A DNA stretch of 64,000 nucleotides from Vacuolonema iberomarrocanum LEGE 07170 (GCA_015207365.1 JADEXA010000031.1:18921-82920), one strand, 5' to 3'; shown: positions 26,290-35,200, counted from the stretch's first letter. Program-made: numbers and translations. The notes: a model not told the origin generated them from the letters alone.

Positions 26290-27675
26290 TTAGTACTTGT
26301 AGCTATCGGTCTTAAATGGCCCACTCATCGGCACGTTGATGTACTTGGCTTGGGCTTCGGTCAGTTGGGTCATAACACCCCCAAAGCCTTCCACCATATA
26401 ACGAGCGACTTCTTCGTCTAGGTGCTTAGGAAGCACTTCAACGGTAATTGATGCAGCTTTTTCGGTCGGCGACTGGTCGGCAAACTTGCGCTCAAACAGA
26501 AACATTTGTGCCAAGACTTGGTTCGCAAATGATCCGTCCATGATGCGGGAGGGGTGCCCTGTGGCATTCCCCAAGTTGACCAAGCGACCTTCAGCCAGCA
26601 ATAGTAAGAAATCATTCTTGTCTTCGCTGCGATACACCTGATGCACTTGGGGTTTTACCTCTTCCCAACGCCAGGTCTGCCGCATGAATGCGGTGTCAAT
26701 TTCGTTGTCAAAGTGGCCGATGTTGCAGACGACAGCCCCGCGCTTGAGGGCTTGAAGCATTTGGGCATTACAGACATTGACATTGCCCGTTGCGGTGACC
26801 AGAAGGTCAGTGTTCGCCAGCAGCGCGGTGTTGATGCTAGCAGCGGTGCCATCATTTTTACCGTCGATGTAAGGAGAAACAACTTCAAAGCCATCCATGC
26901 ATGCCTGCATCGCGCAAATCGGATCACATTCGGCGACTTTGACAATCATGCCCTCTTGACGCAAAGAGGCGGCTGAACCCTTACCGACATCACCATATCC
27001 AATCACAAGGGCTTTCTTACCCGCCATCAGATGGTCGGTGGCTCGCTTGACGGCATCGTTCAAGCTATGGCGACAGCCGTATTTGTTGTCATTTTTGGCT
27101 TTAGTAATGGAGTCGTTGACGTTGATGGCCGGAACTTTCAGCTCCCGGGTCTCCAACATTTCCAGTAGTCGATGCACGCCCGTGGTCGTCTCTTCGGTAA
27201 TGCCATGAATGCGATCCAGCATTTCTGGATACTTTTCATGGATGTAGCCGGTCAGGTCGCCGCCATCATCCAAAATCATATTGGCATCCCACAGCTCACC
27301 CTCAGAGGTGCGGCAGGTTTGCTCGATACACCACATGTACTCTTCTTCGGTTTCCCCTTTCCAGGCAAAAACCGGTACCCCTGCAACCGCGATCGCCGCT
27401 GCGGCATGATTTTGAGTTGAGAAGATATTACAAGACGACCACCGCACCTCTGCACCAAGTGCTTCCAGGGTTTCAATCAATACAGCTGTTTGAATCGTCA
27501 TGTGGATACAACCAATGATCTTGGCCCCGGCTAGGGGCTTAGTATCTTGGTATTTATGACGAATGGCCATCAATGCGGGCATCTCGCTTTCAGCGATCGC
27601 AATTTCTTTGCGTCCCCAGTCAGCCAAATTAATATCGGCAACTTTGTAGTCTTGCTTGAGAACTTGTGCAGTCAT
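26290..27675 (-). CDS. ahcY: adenosylhomocysteinase
   Basis: This 461-aa S-adenosylhomocysteine hydrolase removes SAH, the inhibitory by-product of methylation, giving adenosine and homocysteine in an NAD-dependent reaction. Motifs are DANMILDDGGDLT, the catalytic section NDSITKAKNDNKYGCRHSL, the NAD-binding GYGDVGKGSAASLRQEG, GHFDNEID and the C-terminal KTDSYKY. The length and the internal segment VVSPYIDGKNDGTAASIN are those of proteobacterial enzymes; the usual cyanobacterial enzyme is shorter. It is the last gene of the betaine operon, 43 bases after metK. Confidence 0.95.
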   Translation of the reverse strand: MTAQVLKQDYKVADINLADWGRKEIAIAESEMPALMAIRHKYQDTKPLAGAKIIGCIHMTIQTAVLIETLEALGAEVRWSSCNIFSTQNHAAAAIAVAGVPVFAWKGETEEEYMWCIEQTCRTSEGELWDANMILDDGGDLTGYIHEKYPEMLDRIHGITEETTTGVHRLLEMLETRELKVPAINVNDSITKAKNDNKYGCRHSLNDAVKRATDHLMAGKKALVIGYGDVGKGSAASLRQEGMIVKVAECDPICAMQACMDGFEVVSPYIDGKNDGTAASINTALLANTDLLVTATGNVNVCNAQMLQALKRGAVVCNIGHFDNEIDTAFMRQTWRWEEVKPQVHQVYRSEDKNDFLLLLAEGRLVNLGNATGHPSRIMDGSFANQVLAQMFLFERKFADQSPTEKAASITVEVLPKHLDEEVARYMVEGFGGVMTQLTEAQAKYINVPMSGPFKTDSYKY

Positions 27676-27718
27676 TAGATTCCTTTGATTTTTGTGTACA
27701 GGTCGTTGAGATGATTGC

Positions 27719-28882
27719 TTAGAGCGCAGCTTTTAAGATATCCGCTTTATCGGTCTTTTCCCAGGTCATATCGGGCAACTCGCGGCCAAAATGACCGTAG
27801 GCTGCGGTCTGACGGTAAATCGGGCGGCGCAAGTCCAACATATCGATTAACCCCTGGGGGCGTAGGTCAAAATGCTCCCTCACGAGCTGGGAAATGCGAT
27901 CGTCTGAAACCTTACCGGTGCCAAAGGTGTTAATCGAGATGGATGTAGGCTCTGATACCCCAATGGCATAGGATACTTGGATTTCGCATTTATCAGCCAG
28001 CCCCGCCGCAACAATATTTTTGGCAACATAGCGCCCCGCATACGCTGCCGAGCGATCCACCTTAGATGGGTCTTTGCCCGAAAATGCCCCACCCCCATGA
28101 CGGGCCATACCGCCATAGGTATCGACAATGATTTTTCTTCCCGTTAGACCACAGTCTCCCACCGGACCACCAATGATAAATTGACCCGTAGGATTGATGT
28201 GATACTGCGTTTCCAAATGGAACCAGTCCTTTGGAAGTACGGGCTTGATAATCTCTTCCATGACGGCCTCTCGAATGGTCCCTAGATCAGTATCGGGATC
28301 ATGTTGAGTAGAGAGTACAACCGCTTCTACAGCCACTGGCTTCCCCGATTCATAGCGGAGGGTTACCTGACTTTTGGCATCGGGACGCAGCCAGGGAAGA
28401 CGATTGTTCTTACGGAGCTCAGCCTGACGTTCCACCAAGCGATGGGCGTAGTAAATCGGTGCTGGCATCAAAACATCGGTTTCGTTGGTAGCATAGCCAA
28501 ACATCAGACCTTGATCGCCAGCTCCCAGATCCTTGTTTGCTGCTTCATCAACACCCATGGCAATGTCCGCAGACTGTTTGCCAATGGCATTGAGAACCGC
28601 ACAAGAAGCGCCATCAAAGCCGACATCAGAGCTCATGTAACCGATATCTAGAATGACCGCTCGAACCACTTCCTCCAAATCGACATAGGTGTCCGTGCGC
28701 ACTTCTCCAGCAACGACGACCATCCCTGTTTTGACCAAGGTTTCAACCGCTACTCGAGCATGGCGATCGTCCTTCAGAATGGCATCTAAAATGGCATCAG
28801 AAATTTGATCGGCCATTTTGTCGGGATGTCCGGCTGAGACAGACTCGGACGTAAAAATGCTGTACTCACTCATAATGTTCAT
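27719..28882 (-). CDS. metK: S-adenosylmethionine synthetase
   Basis: This 387-aa enzyme makes SAM from methionine and ATP. Motifs are FTSESVSAGHPDKMADQISDA, GAGDQGLMFGYA, the P-loop-like GGGAFSGKDPSKVDRSAAYA and SYAIGVSEPTSI. The wording of the C-terminal half (GRKIIVDTYGGMARHGGG, GLIDMLDLRRPIY) is that of gammaproteobacterial MetK rather than the cyanobacterial housekeeping form. It starts at 28882 or three codons later. It sits between the betaine methyltransferase gene and ahcY and supplies the three SAM used per betaine. Probably a second, acquired copy. Confidence 0.95.
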   Translation of the reverse strand: MNIMSEYSIFTSESVSAGHPDKMADQISDAILDAILKDDRHARVAVETLVKTGMVVVAGEVRTDTYVDLEEVVRAVILDIGYMSSDVGFDGASCAVLNAIGKQSADIAMGVDEAANKDLGAGDQGLMFGYATNETDVLMPAPIYYAHRLVERQAELRKNNRLPWLRPDAKSQVTLRYESGKPVAVEAVVLSTQHDPDTDLGTIREAVMEEIIKPVLPKDWFHLETQYHINPTGQFIIGGPVGDCGLTGRKIIVDTYGGMARHGGGAFSGKDPSKVDRSAAYAGRYVAKNIVAAGLADKCEIQVSYAIGVSEPTSISINTFGTGKVSDDRISQLVREHFDLRPQGLIDMLDLRRPIYRQTAAYGHFGRELPDMTWEKTDKADILKAAL

Positions 28883-28989
28883 TCGGGATGAATATTTGTT
28901 CCGGGCAACTCCACAGGCTAGGCAAACAATTGCGTAACTAGACCTGTTTGGTGCCTATTCAATCAATAGTAAGCGAAAGAACGGCTGGG

Positions 28990-30672
28990 CTATGCCATCT
29001 TACGAAACTGGAGAATACCCCACTGCAGATATTTCTGCTGGCCTGCATCAATCCAGTGCTGTAGTCCCACTTTCATGCGATCGATATAATCTTGCCCACA
29101 AGTGACGATCACCTCGTCATAGCGCCGATCAACTTCTGCCAACACCGCGCTGTAATGATTCACGAGTTGGTGAGTGAGATCCACAAATCGTACCTCTTCA
29201 AGCCCCGCTTGGGTTGCAGCCTGACGGTAAAACGAAAGAGACCCCAGAGAATCTAGATGAATTCTGTCCAGAACTGGCGCTAGCACACCCGCTGGACAAT
29301 CATCCTGTTGCATAATGTCGGTGAAAGCAAAATGGCCGCCAGCGCGCAAAACCCGTGCCACTTCTTGCACCACTAGACGACGGTTCCCGCTATGTAAGAT
29401 GGCATCCTGAGACCAGACAACAGAACATGAATTGGCTTCGGCAGGAATATCTTCAAAATTGCCATCAATCACCGTAATTTTGTCTGTAACCCCCTGCGCT
29501 TGATTGAGCTGACGATTACGTTCATTTTGGACTTCACTCAAGTTGAGGCAGGTAACCTGGCAGCCAATGGTTTTGGCAAGGTAGCGGGCCGCACCACCAT
29601 ATCCGGAGCCAATATCTAGCACCCTATCCTGTGCAGTCAGATCCAAGAGCGACGCAATTTTGACCACGGTGCGGTGGCTCGCCGTAAAAATATCGTCATT
29701 TTGCGTCTCGTAGAGACCAATATGAATATCTTCACCACCCCAAACTTCAGCATAGAAGCGATCTGCACCCTCACTGTTGTAGTAGTCCCGCGCCGTATTA
29801 ACAACGGTAGAAGCATAACCTGTACGCTTTTTCCCTTCCTGCGTCAGACTATTCCCCGACTCATAACTCTTTTCAGCGATGTGAATGAAAAAGTCTGGTT
29901 CTTCATGGCGATAGGTTTCCTGAAAGTCGCCATAGCTTTGGATCTGTTGAAAGCCAACTTCTGTCATCAACCGACACAGGTGACTTTGGCGAATCGGAAA
30001 CATATTGAGGTAGTAAACCGATTGGTCAGGGAACTCGTAACGGAATCGCGCCAACCCTTCATCCACATGCTCAGGTTCGGCCTTTACGTTATCGCCACAG
30101 TAGTAATAGGTGTGTTTGGTCTTGAAGCCCTGATCGAGAATCATGTCATAGTTGCGCTGATCAATCACCAGCACACCATCATGCTTCAAAGCCGCATAAA
30201 ACTCGGCTAAGGTCTTGCGGCGATCGCGCTCAGTAAACAAATGGGTAAACGAATTCCCCAAACAAATAACTGCATCAAACTCTCCATGCACAGCTCGATT
30301 GAGCCACCGCCAATCGCTTTGCACAGTGTGCAAAATGAGGTCATGCCGACGCCCATTTTCAAATGCTTTAGCCAACATTTCAGGGCTTCCATCAGCGCTC
30401 ACAACGTCAAACCCCGCTTGCAACAGGCGAATGGAATGAAAGCCCGTGCCTGTAGCAACATCTAAGACACGCTTAACGCCTTTTTCCCGAAGTGCCTGGA
30501 TAAAAAAGTCACCTTCCCCTTCAGCCCGGGTTTGCCAACCAATTAGGGAGTCCCACTTCTCAACAAATCCTTGAATGTACTCTGTCTGGTACTTTGATGT
30601 GTCTCGAACCGAAATCGGATCGTCACCATAATCTTGCACAAGATTGTCTTGCCACTGAAGTTGCTGTTGCAT
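28990..30672 (-). CDS. fused glycine/sarcosine N-methyltransferase and dimethylglycine N-methyltransferase
   Basis: This protein of about 560 aa has two class I methyltransferase domains. Domain 1 (about 1-280) is GSMT-like: YGDDPISVRDTSKYQTEYI, VLDVATGTGFHSIRL, FDAVICLGNSFTH. It converts glycine via sarcosine to dimethylglycine. Domain 2 (about 290-560) is SDMT/DMT-like: VLDIGSGYGGAARYLAK, VVWSQDAILHSGNR, YLQWGILQF. It finishes the route to glycine betaine. In many halophiles these are two proteins. ATG 30672 fits the family N-terminus better than 30720. It is the first gene of an operon with metK and ahcY, making betaine for osmotic protection. Confidence 0.92.
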   Translation of the reverse strand: MQQQLQWQDNLVQDYGDDPISVRDTSKYQTEYIQGFVEKWDSLIGWQTRAEGEGDFFIQALREKGVKRVLDVATGTGFHSIRLLQAGFDVVSADGSPEMLAKAFENGRRHDLILHTVQSDWRWLNRAVHGEFDAVICLGNSFTHLFTERDRRKTLAEFYAALKHDGVLVIDQRNYDMILDQGFKTKHTYYYCGDNVKAEPEHVDEGLARFRYEFPDQSVYYLNMFPIRQSHLCRLMTEVGFQQIQSYGDFQETYRHEEPDFFIHIAEKSYESGNSLTQEGKKRTGYASTVVNTARDYYNSEGADRFYAEVWGGEDIHIGLYETQNDDIFTASHRTVVKIASLLDLTAQDRVLDIGSGYGGAARYLAKTIGCQVTCLNLSEVQNERNRQLNQAQGVTDKITVIDGNFEDIPAEANSCSVVWSQDAILHSGNRRLVVQEVARVLRAGGHFAFTDIMQQDDCPAGVLAPVLDRIHLDSLGSLSFYRQAATQAGLEEVRFVDLTHQLVNHYSAVLAEVDRRYDEVIVTCGQDYIDRMKVGLQHWIDAGQQKYLQWGILQFRKMA

Positions 30673-30720
30673 AATTACTGCCATTAACTCAGTAAATTTG
30701 TTCAGTTTTCGAGGTTGCAA

Positions 30721-32195
30721 TGCTCGCTATCTTTCGTTCGATTGATGAAAGATGCTAAACCTGAATTCTCAAATGCGCATTCAGGCCGCTTTTAAGAATT
30801 CAGCGTTTCTATACATACGTTAATTACGAGCATCGTTTAGGGAACGCAAATCTGAGGAACACGTTGGAAATTCAACCGTTCAACTCATTATTAACCCTTA
30901 ATGAGTGACACAATAAGTCAGCATACTCTTTTGTAAAACTGATTCCTATCAGCTACAAACATTGCTCGATGGGTGTCTGCCCAATAAGATCTCAAGCAGC
31001 TTTGAGCAGAGCCTCTATAAAAGGTTCTGCTGAATATCTCTCTATCGACTAATGAGAGATAGATCAGGATTTTCAGTATTCGATTCAGAAAGGTTTCAAG
31101 CCTATCGACTTCACGTCTTTAGTAATGTCGTCTTGCCTTTAGCTTGTAAGGCAGAATACATCACATGGCTTTTTACATTGCACGGCTTTTCCTTTGCCAT
31201 AGTAGCTGCCGATGTGGTTAATTGCAACTGCTAAGTTAGGCTAGCGTATATCTAACTTCTTTCTGTCTTCTGAAAAAAAACTTTAAGAAATACTGTCATC
31301 GAGCTCAGTTGCAGACCCATTCTGAAATCGCCAAACGGCATAACTGGCAGGGCTCAGCGTTGTCTAAATTGTTGTATTTGCAAGGATGCATTTCGGGTCT
31401 CGATAGTGTGCTCAAGGGCACCTCAACACTTCACAATTTCACTACTCAGCTGTAATGTGCTACTCTCCTCTTCAGAGGAGAAGATTGAGATAAGAAGATT
31501 GAGCTTTTTTTAAAATTGGTTGAACTATCTCCAGGTTGATATAGCAATCCGAAATTGGATGAAAAAGGGCGATCGCAGCTTGCCCTTTCTCATCCGATTT
31601 CATACCTCATTTGAGATCGTTGCATACATAATTAAACCTAATTGATGTTCTATATTAAATTTTCGATTATGAAAGATCTGCAAGGAAGCTGTGGCGCATA
31701 CGCTTGAAGGGACAGCATCGACCTTTCCAATTATGAAAGAAGGCAATTAATTAAAGCGCTAAAAAGAGTAACGGGTCAACTCTAGAGGTATCTGCAAATT
31801 CCATGGCAGCTACCAGCCGCATTTAAGACGTTTTAGAACGACCTACACCCTATCTCCACACATACGCCCTGGAATAATTTTGAAGCGTTTATGCTCACAT
31901 GGCTTAGCAACACGGCCCAGCTAATTTTCTAAAGTTAGCTGGGTTAGCAGTGAGCCAGTGGACAGTTGCAGGCATGATGAACCTGGAACATTGTGAAGAT
32001 CAGGCCTATCTACGAAGGTGGAGTTTAGCTAGGTGAGGCAGCGCATAGTGGCGACCTTCAGGTTGCCGTATATTTCGATCATGAAGTCGATATTGATTTG
32101 GCGCGTTCGATATTCGCTAGTATCGGGGAGAATGTTGCATAAAAGACGATTGCATCAAAACTGTAGGTCGCATGGTTTGATGAGGCCATCATTGT
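30721..32195. other. 1.5-kb stretch without a convincing gene
   Basis: This holds the upstream region of the betaine operon, including a hairpin with arms CTGAATTCT/AGAATTCAG at about 30762-30803 that could be a leader structure. There is a small hairpin CTCCTC/GAGGAG near 31463, a long imperfect hairpin around a GCGATCGC site near 31546-31605 that resembles a terminator, and a coding remnant near 31993-32142. The 60-codon frame at 31052 has no support. No RNA family was recognised. Confidence 0.5.
31993..32142 (+). pseudogene. coding remnant with in-frame stop
   Basis: The frame from GTG 31993 reads VKIRPIYEGGV, TAG, then LGEAAHSGDLQVAVYFDHEV and ends SIFASIGENVA with TAA at 32140-32142. 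The ending has normal protein character, but the family is unknown and the fragment is short. Treated as a possible gene remnant only. Confidence 0.25.
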
Positions 32196-32315
32196 TTGCT
32201 CCAACCTGATGGACGGAAACGTTTGACGAATGATGGATCAATTGCTCACTACATTCATTGTTCGTCATATGCGCGCAAAGCTCAGTTGTTAAGCGATCGC
32301 CCAGGAAGAAAACCC

Positions 32316-32690
32316 ATGAACGCGCCCAGCTACGAAGTTCAGATGCTCAAGGTTCCGGTTTCGGATATTGAAGCATCCAGTCAGTTCTACGCAACACACT
32401 TGGGATTTGAAATCCAGTTTGCGGCGGCAGAATATGGGTGGGCACAGCTTTCTGCCGCTGGGTTATCTCTGGCTCTCTACAAACCTGGCATGGGCGGCGG
32501 TGATGGGCAGCTGGGTGGCAGTGTGGATTTCCACCTTTCTCTTCCCGATACGACGTTTCAGAGTCTCGCCGCCAGCCTCCTCGAAAAGGGGCATCTCGTC
32601 GAGGATAGGGTTCACACGGGTAATGATGACTCCACATTCATGGATGTTCGTGATCCCGATGGAAATGTTATCAAGATCATGAAGCGTTGA
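32316..32690 (+). CDS. VOC family protein
   Basis: This 124-aa single-domain vicinal-oxygen-chelate protein has VQMLKVPVSDIEASSQFYATH, GWAQLSAAGLSLALYKPG, VDFHLSL and FMDVRDPDGNVIKIMKR. The first half supplies one metal ligand region and DPDGN..K is typical of bleomycin-resistance or lactoylglutathione-lyase-like members. ATG 32316 has AGGAAGAA upstream, so the longer upstream frame is rejected. Substrate unknown. The third VOC gene in the window. Confidence 0.88.
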   Translation: MNAPSYEVQMLKVPVSDIEASSQFYATHLGFEIQFAAAEYGWAQLSAAGLSLALYKPGMGGGDGQLGGSVDFHLSLPDTTFQSLAASLLEKGHLVEDRVHTGNDDSTFMDVRDPDGNVIKIMKR

Positions 32691-32793
32691 TCATGGCAGG
32701 GTTGTTCCCGCACGCTGCTTGCGATCGCCCCATAAAAGCTATGTTCGAGTGGATTGGTGCAGGATTCTGTTGTAGTCTCAAGCATCGTCTTAC

Positions 32794-32886
32794 ATCACAT
32801 CTGCTTGGAAACCCCAATATCGTTTGCACCCGTTGTAACGGATGCAAACGATATTGGGGTTTTACGGCTACTCAACCGAATTTGAT
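32794..32886. repeat. palindromic element P2, copy 3 (reverse orientation)
   Basis: Arms CCCCAATATCGTTTGCACCC and complement surround a 3-base loop. The ends (ATCACATCTGCTTGG.. and ..CAACCGAATTTGAT) match the other copies when reversed. More diverged than copies 1 and 2. Confidence 0.75.
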
Positions 32887-32933
32887 CTTAGACCTGGATC
32901 AATACAACCGATCGACGATATGAGTTTGTCTTT

Positions 32934-32964
32934 GAGAAAAGTGCGCCTGCGATCACAGGCGCAC
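32934..32964 (-). terminator. intrinsic terminator of psbA
   Basis: On the minus strand GTGCGCCTG, a 6-base loop and CAGGCGCAC form a 9-bp GC-rich stem followed by TTTTCTC. It lies 30 bases beyond the psbA stop codon. Confidence 0.85.
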
Positions 32965-32994
32965 AAGGTATCGTCAATCTATCGAGAACACAAC

Positions 32995-34092
32995 CTAACG
33001 AATCACATCAATCTGGCTCAAAGCCACGGGTGTCGCTTCGCCCGATGCTAGGTCTAGCGGGAAATTATGAGCGTTGCGCTCATGCATCACCTCGATACCC
33101 AGATTGGCTCGATTGATCACATCGGCCCAGGTATTGATCACGCGCCCCTGGGAATCGAGCACCGACTGGTTGAAGTTGAACCCATTCAAGTTAAACGCCA
33201 TCGTGCTGATGCCCAGAGCGGTAAACCAGATGCCCACCACCGGCCAGGCCGCCAGGAAAAAGTGCAGGCTACGGCTATTGGCATCGACACCGAGAATGAT
33301 CTCGTTGGTACGCCCGATCAGTCGGCCAAAGTAACCATGGGCGGCAACGATGTTGTAGGTCTCCTCTTCCTGGCCAAAGCGATAGCCATTGTTCTGCGAC
33401 TCGATTTCGGTGGTCTCGCGCACTAGCGACGAGGTCACCAGCGAACCGTGCATGGCGGAGAACAAGCTGCCACCAAATACACCCGCCACACCCAGCATAT
33501 GGAAGGGGTGCATTAGGATGTTGTGCTCGGCTTGGAACACAAACATGAAGTTGAAGGTACCGGAGATACCCAAAGGCATCCCGTCGGAGAAAGACCCTTG
33601 GCCGATGGGGTAGATCAAGAACACGGCGGTCGCGGCGGCTACGGGAGCCGAATAAGCTACGCAGATCCAGGGGCGCATCCCCAAGCGGTAGGACAGTTCC
33701 CATTCCCGCCCCAGGTAGGTAAACACGCCAATGAGGAAGTGGAAAACAACGAGCTGGTAAGGACCACCGTTGTACAGCCACTCATCTAGAGAAGCGGCTT
33801 CCCAAATGGGATAAAAGTGCAGGCCAATGGCATTGGAAGAGGGCACTACAGCACCCGAAATAATGTTGTTGCCGTACATCAACGAACCCGCTACGGGCTC
33901 ACGAATGCCATCAATATCCACGGGGGGCGCGGCAATAAACGCAATAACAAAACAGGTGGTTGCAGTCAGCAATGTGGGAATCATCAACACGCCGAACCAG
34001 CCTACATAGAGGCGATTTTCGGTGCTGACGACCCAACGGCAAAACTGCTCCCACAGACTCGCGCGATCGCGCTGCTGCAAGATAGTAGTCAT
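32995..34092 (-). CDS. psbA: photosystem II D1 protein, variant with altered QB pocket
   Basis: The product is about 365 aa, five longer than usual D1. TyrZ (LIYPIGQGS), Asp170 (SFSDGMPLG), Glu189/His190 and His198 (QAEHNILMHPFH), His215, His272 and the C-terminal ligands His332, Glu333, His337, Asp342, Ala344 (MHERNAHNFPLDLA) are all present. Residue 130 is Glu (LGREWELSY), the high-light type. The segment after GYFGRLI is GRTNEIILGVDA instead of FQYASFN, removing Ser264 and Phe265 that bind QB and herbicides. The reading frame is intact. Start is MTTILQQ at 34092. Divergent from a tetR gene. Confidence 0.95.
   Translation of the reverse strand: MTTILQQRDRASLWEQFCRWVVSTENRLYVGWFGVLMIPTLLTATTCFVIAFIAAPPVDIDGIREPVAGSLMYGNNIISGAVVPSSNAIGLHFYPIWEAASLDEWLYNGGPYQLVVFHFLIGVFTYLGREWELSYRLGMRPWICVAYSAPVAAATAVFLIYPIGQGSFSDGMPLGISGTFNFMFVFQAEHNILMHPFHMLGVAGVFGGSLFSAMHGSLVTSSLVRETTEIESQNNGYRFGQEEETYNIVAAHGYFGRLIGRTNEIILGVDANSRSLHFFLAAWPVVGIWFTALGISTMAFNLNGFNFNQSVLDSQGRVINTWADVINRANLGIEVMHERNAHNFPLDLASGEATPVALSQIDVIR
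33280..33315 (-). other. substituted 36-bp block in psbA (QB-pocket codons)
   Basis: These 12 codons encode GRTNEIILGVDA where other D1 genes encode seven residues including Ser264. Codons on both sides match ordinary D1 exactly (HGYFGRLI before, NSRSLHFFL after). The length change of +15 bp keeps the frame. Confidence 0.9.
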
Positions 34093-34249
34093 ATGGATAG
34101 TTATCAAAAAACAGCAAAAAAGCTCTGTTTAGCTCAAAGATTGCTTTCCTAGGTAGCAAGCAGTAAAAGCAGACTGCTCACTAAATCTGGCAGCAGAAAA
34201 CATCACTTTGCTAAGACAGATAAGCCGTCAGTGAAGTAAATAGCTTCAC

Positions 34250-34267
34250 TAACTAACTTGTTAGTTA
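34250..34267. promoter_or_regulatory. palindromic operator 1 between psbA and tetR
   Basis: TAACTAACTTGTTAGTTA: 8-bp perfect arms around TT. It lies about 158 bases upstream of the psbA start and 54 bases before the tetR ATG, suited to TetR dimer binding. Confidence 0.7.
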
Positions 34268-34300
34268 ATTTAACGCAGAGCATCTTTGATGTCAACAACT

Positions 34301-34316
34301 AACTAACGAGTTAGTT
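34301..34316. promoter_or_regulatory. palindromic operator 2 at the tetR start
   Basis: AACTAACGAGTTAGTT: 7-bp perfect arms around GA, same half-site (AACTAAC) as operator 1. It ends 5 bases before the tetR ATG, so repressor bound here would block tetR itself. Confidence 0.7.
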
Positions 34317-34320
34317 GGTA

Positions 34321-35055
34321 ATGCCGTCTAGATCCCATGCCTTTAGGAAGAAGCAGTGGTCATGGCAGAGCCCTGCGCTGTATCCTGAGTGGGTAGATGG
34401 GCAGGATAGAACAACCTTGGCAGCCAAAACGCGATCTTCAAGTCGGCAAACTCGTGATGCCGATGCCACCCGAGCAGAAATTTTGGCAGCAGCAGAGGAA
34501 GAGTTTGCCCGTTTCGGCTTCACTGGGGCAAAGACGGATGCGATCGCAGCCCGAACCGGCGTCACCAAGGCCATGATCTACTACTACTTCGGTAGTAAAG
34601 ATGAGCTCTACAAAGCGGTACTGGAACGGCCCACGATAGATTTTGTTAATGCTTTTGGCGATTTGACCCTGGAGCAAATGCCGCCTGAAGATGCTCTAAG
34701 GGCTGTGATTCGTGTGGCGATCGCCCATGAGCAAAGCCATCCCCACTATGGGCGTGTGCTGCTCCACGAAGCGATGGAGAATCAAGGCAAATACTTTCAC
34801 CTGACGGGTTGGGATAATCCCATCAATCGGATTATCGCGGTTTTGGAACGGGGCGTCGAAGATGGTGTTTTTCGTCCGCTCGATCCCTGGCTGGTGGTGA
34901 ATCACATTATGGGAACTTGCACGTTTTACTTCAACGCGCAGCCCAACATGCGTAACGTTCGTCCCGATTTTGAATGGTTTACGCCCGAAGCCATTGAGCA
35001 GGTCACGGAGTCGGCGATCGCCTTCGTACTAGCAGGAGTTAAAGCCAATCCCTAA
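34321..35055 (+). CDS. TetR/AcrR family regulator, divergent from psbA
   Basis: This protein of about 244 aa has a basic N-terminal extension and the TetR helix-turn-helix (RAEILAAAEEEFARFGFTG, then TDAIAARTGVTKAMIYYYFGS). A C-terminal ligand-binding domain of the TetR_C type follows (HYGRVLLHEAMENQGKYF). ATG 34321 is the first after the operator; later starts (GTG 34392, ATG 34399) would drop the extension. Two operators with the same half-site fill the intergenic region, so it probably represses itself and may control the variant psbA. Confidence 0.92.
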   Translation: MPSRSHAFRKKQWSWQSPALYPEWVDGQDRTTLAAKTRSSSRQTRDADATRAEILAAAEEEFARFGFTGAKTDAIAARTGVTKAMIYYYFGSKDELYKAVLERPTIDFVNAFGDLTLEQMPPEDALRAVIRVAIAHEQSHPHYGRVLLHEAMENQGKYFHLTGWDNPINRIIAVLERGVEDGVFRPLDPWLVVNHIMGTCTFYFNAQPNMRNVRPDFEWFTPEAIEQVTESAIAFVLAGVKANP

Positions 35056-35097
35056 AATTTTGGGTGTACGGGAAGATCCCGCACACCCAAAGTCATT

Positions 35098-35200
35098 ACT
35101 TTTGAACTTGCGCAAAGCTTGCGTAATCCTGAGCAAATTCGTTGATGTTGTGGGCGCATCGCGCCCACAACATCAACAGAATACTTAGGTACAGCACTTT
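35098..35200. repeat. palindromic element P4, copy 1
   Basis: Central arms GTTGATGTTGTGGGCGC and complement; outer parts TTGCGCAAAGCTTGCGTAATCCTGAG. In reverse it matches 55528-55612. It lies between tetR and tRNA-Asp. Confidence 0.75.

Noticed and set aside
30673..30900. SAM or SAH riboswitch before the betaine operon
   Set aside because: Only one simple hairpin is seen; no conserved riboswitch core could be matched by eye.
31052..31234. 60-codon frame in the long gap
   Set aside because: No ribosome site and composition unlike a gene; Cys/Phe-rich chance frame.
32995..34092. Variant psbA as chlorophyll f synthase (ChlF) or sentinel D1
   Set aside because: Those forms lose manganese-cluster ligands; here Asp170, Glu189, His332, Glu333, His337, Asp342 and Ala344 are all kept.
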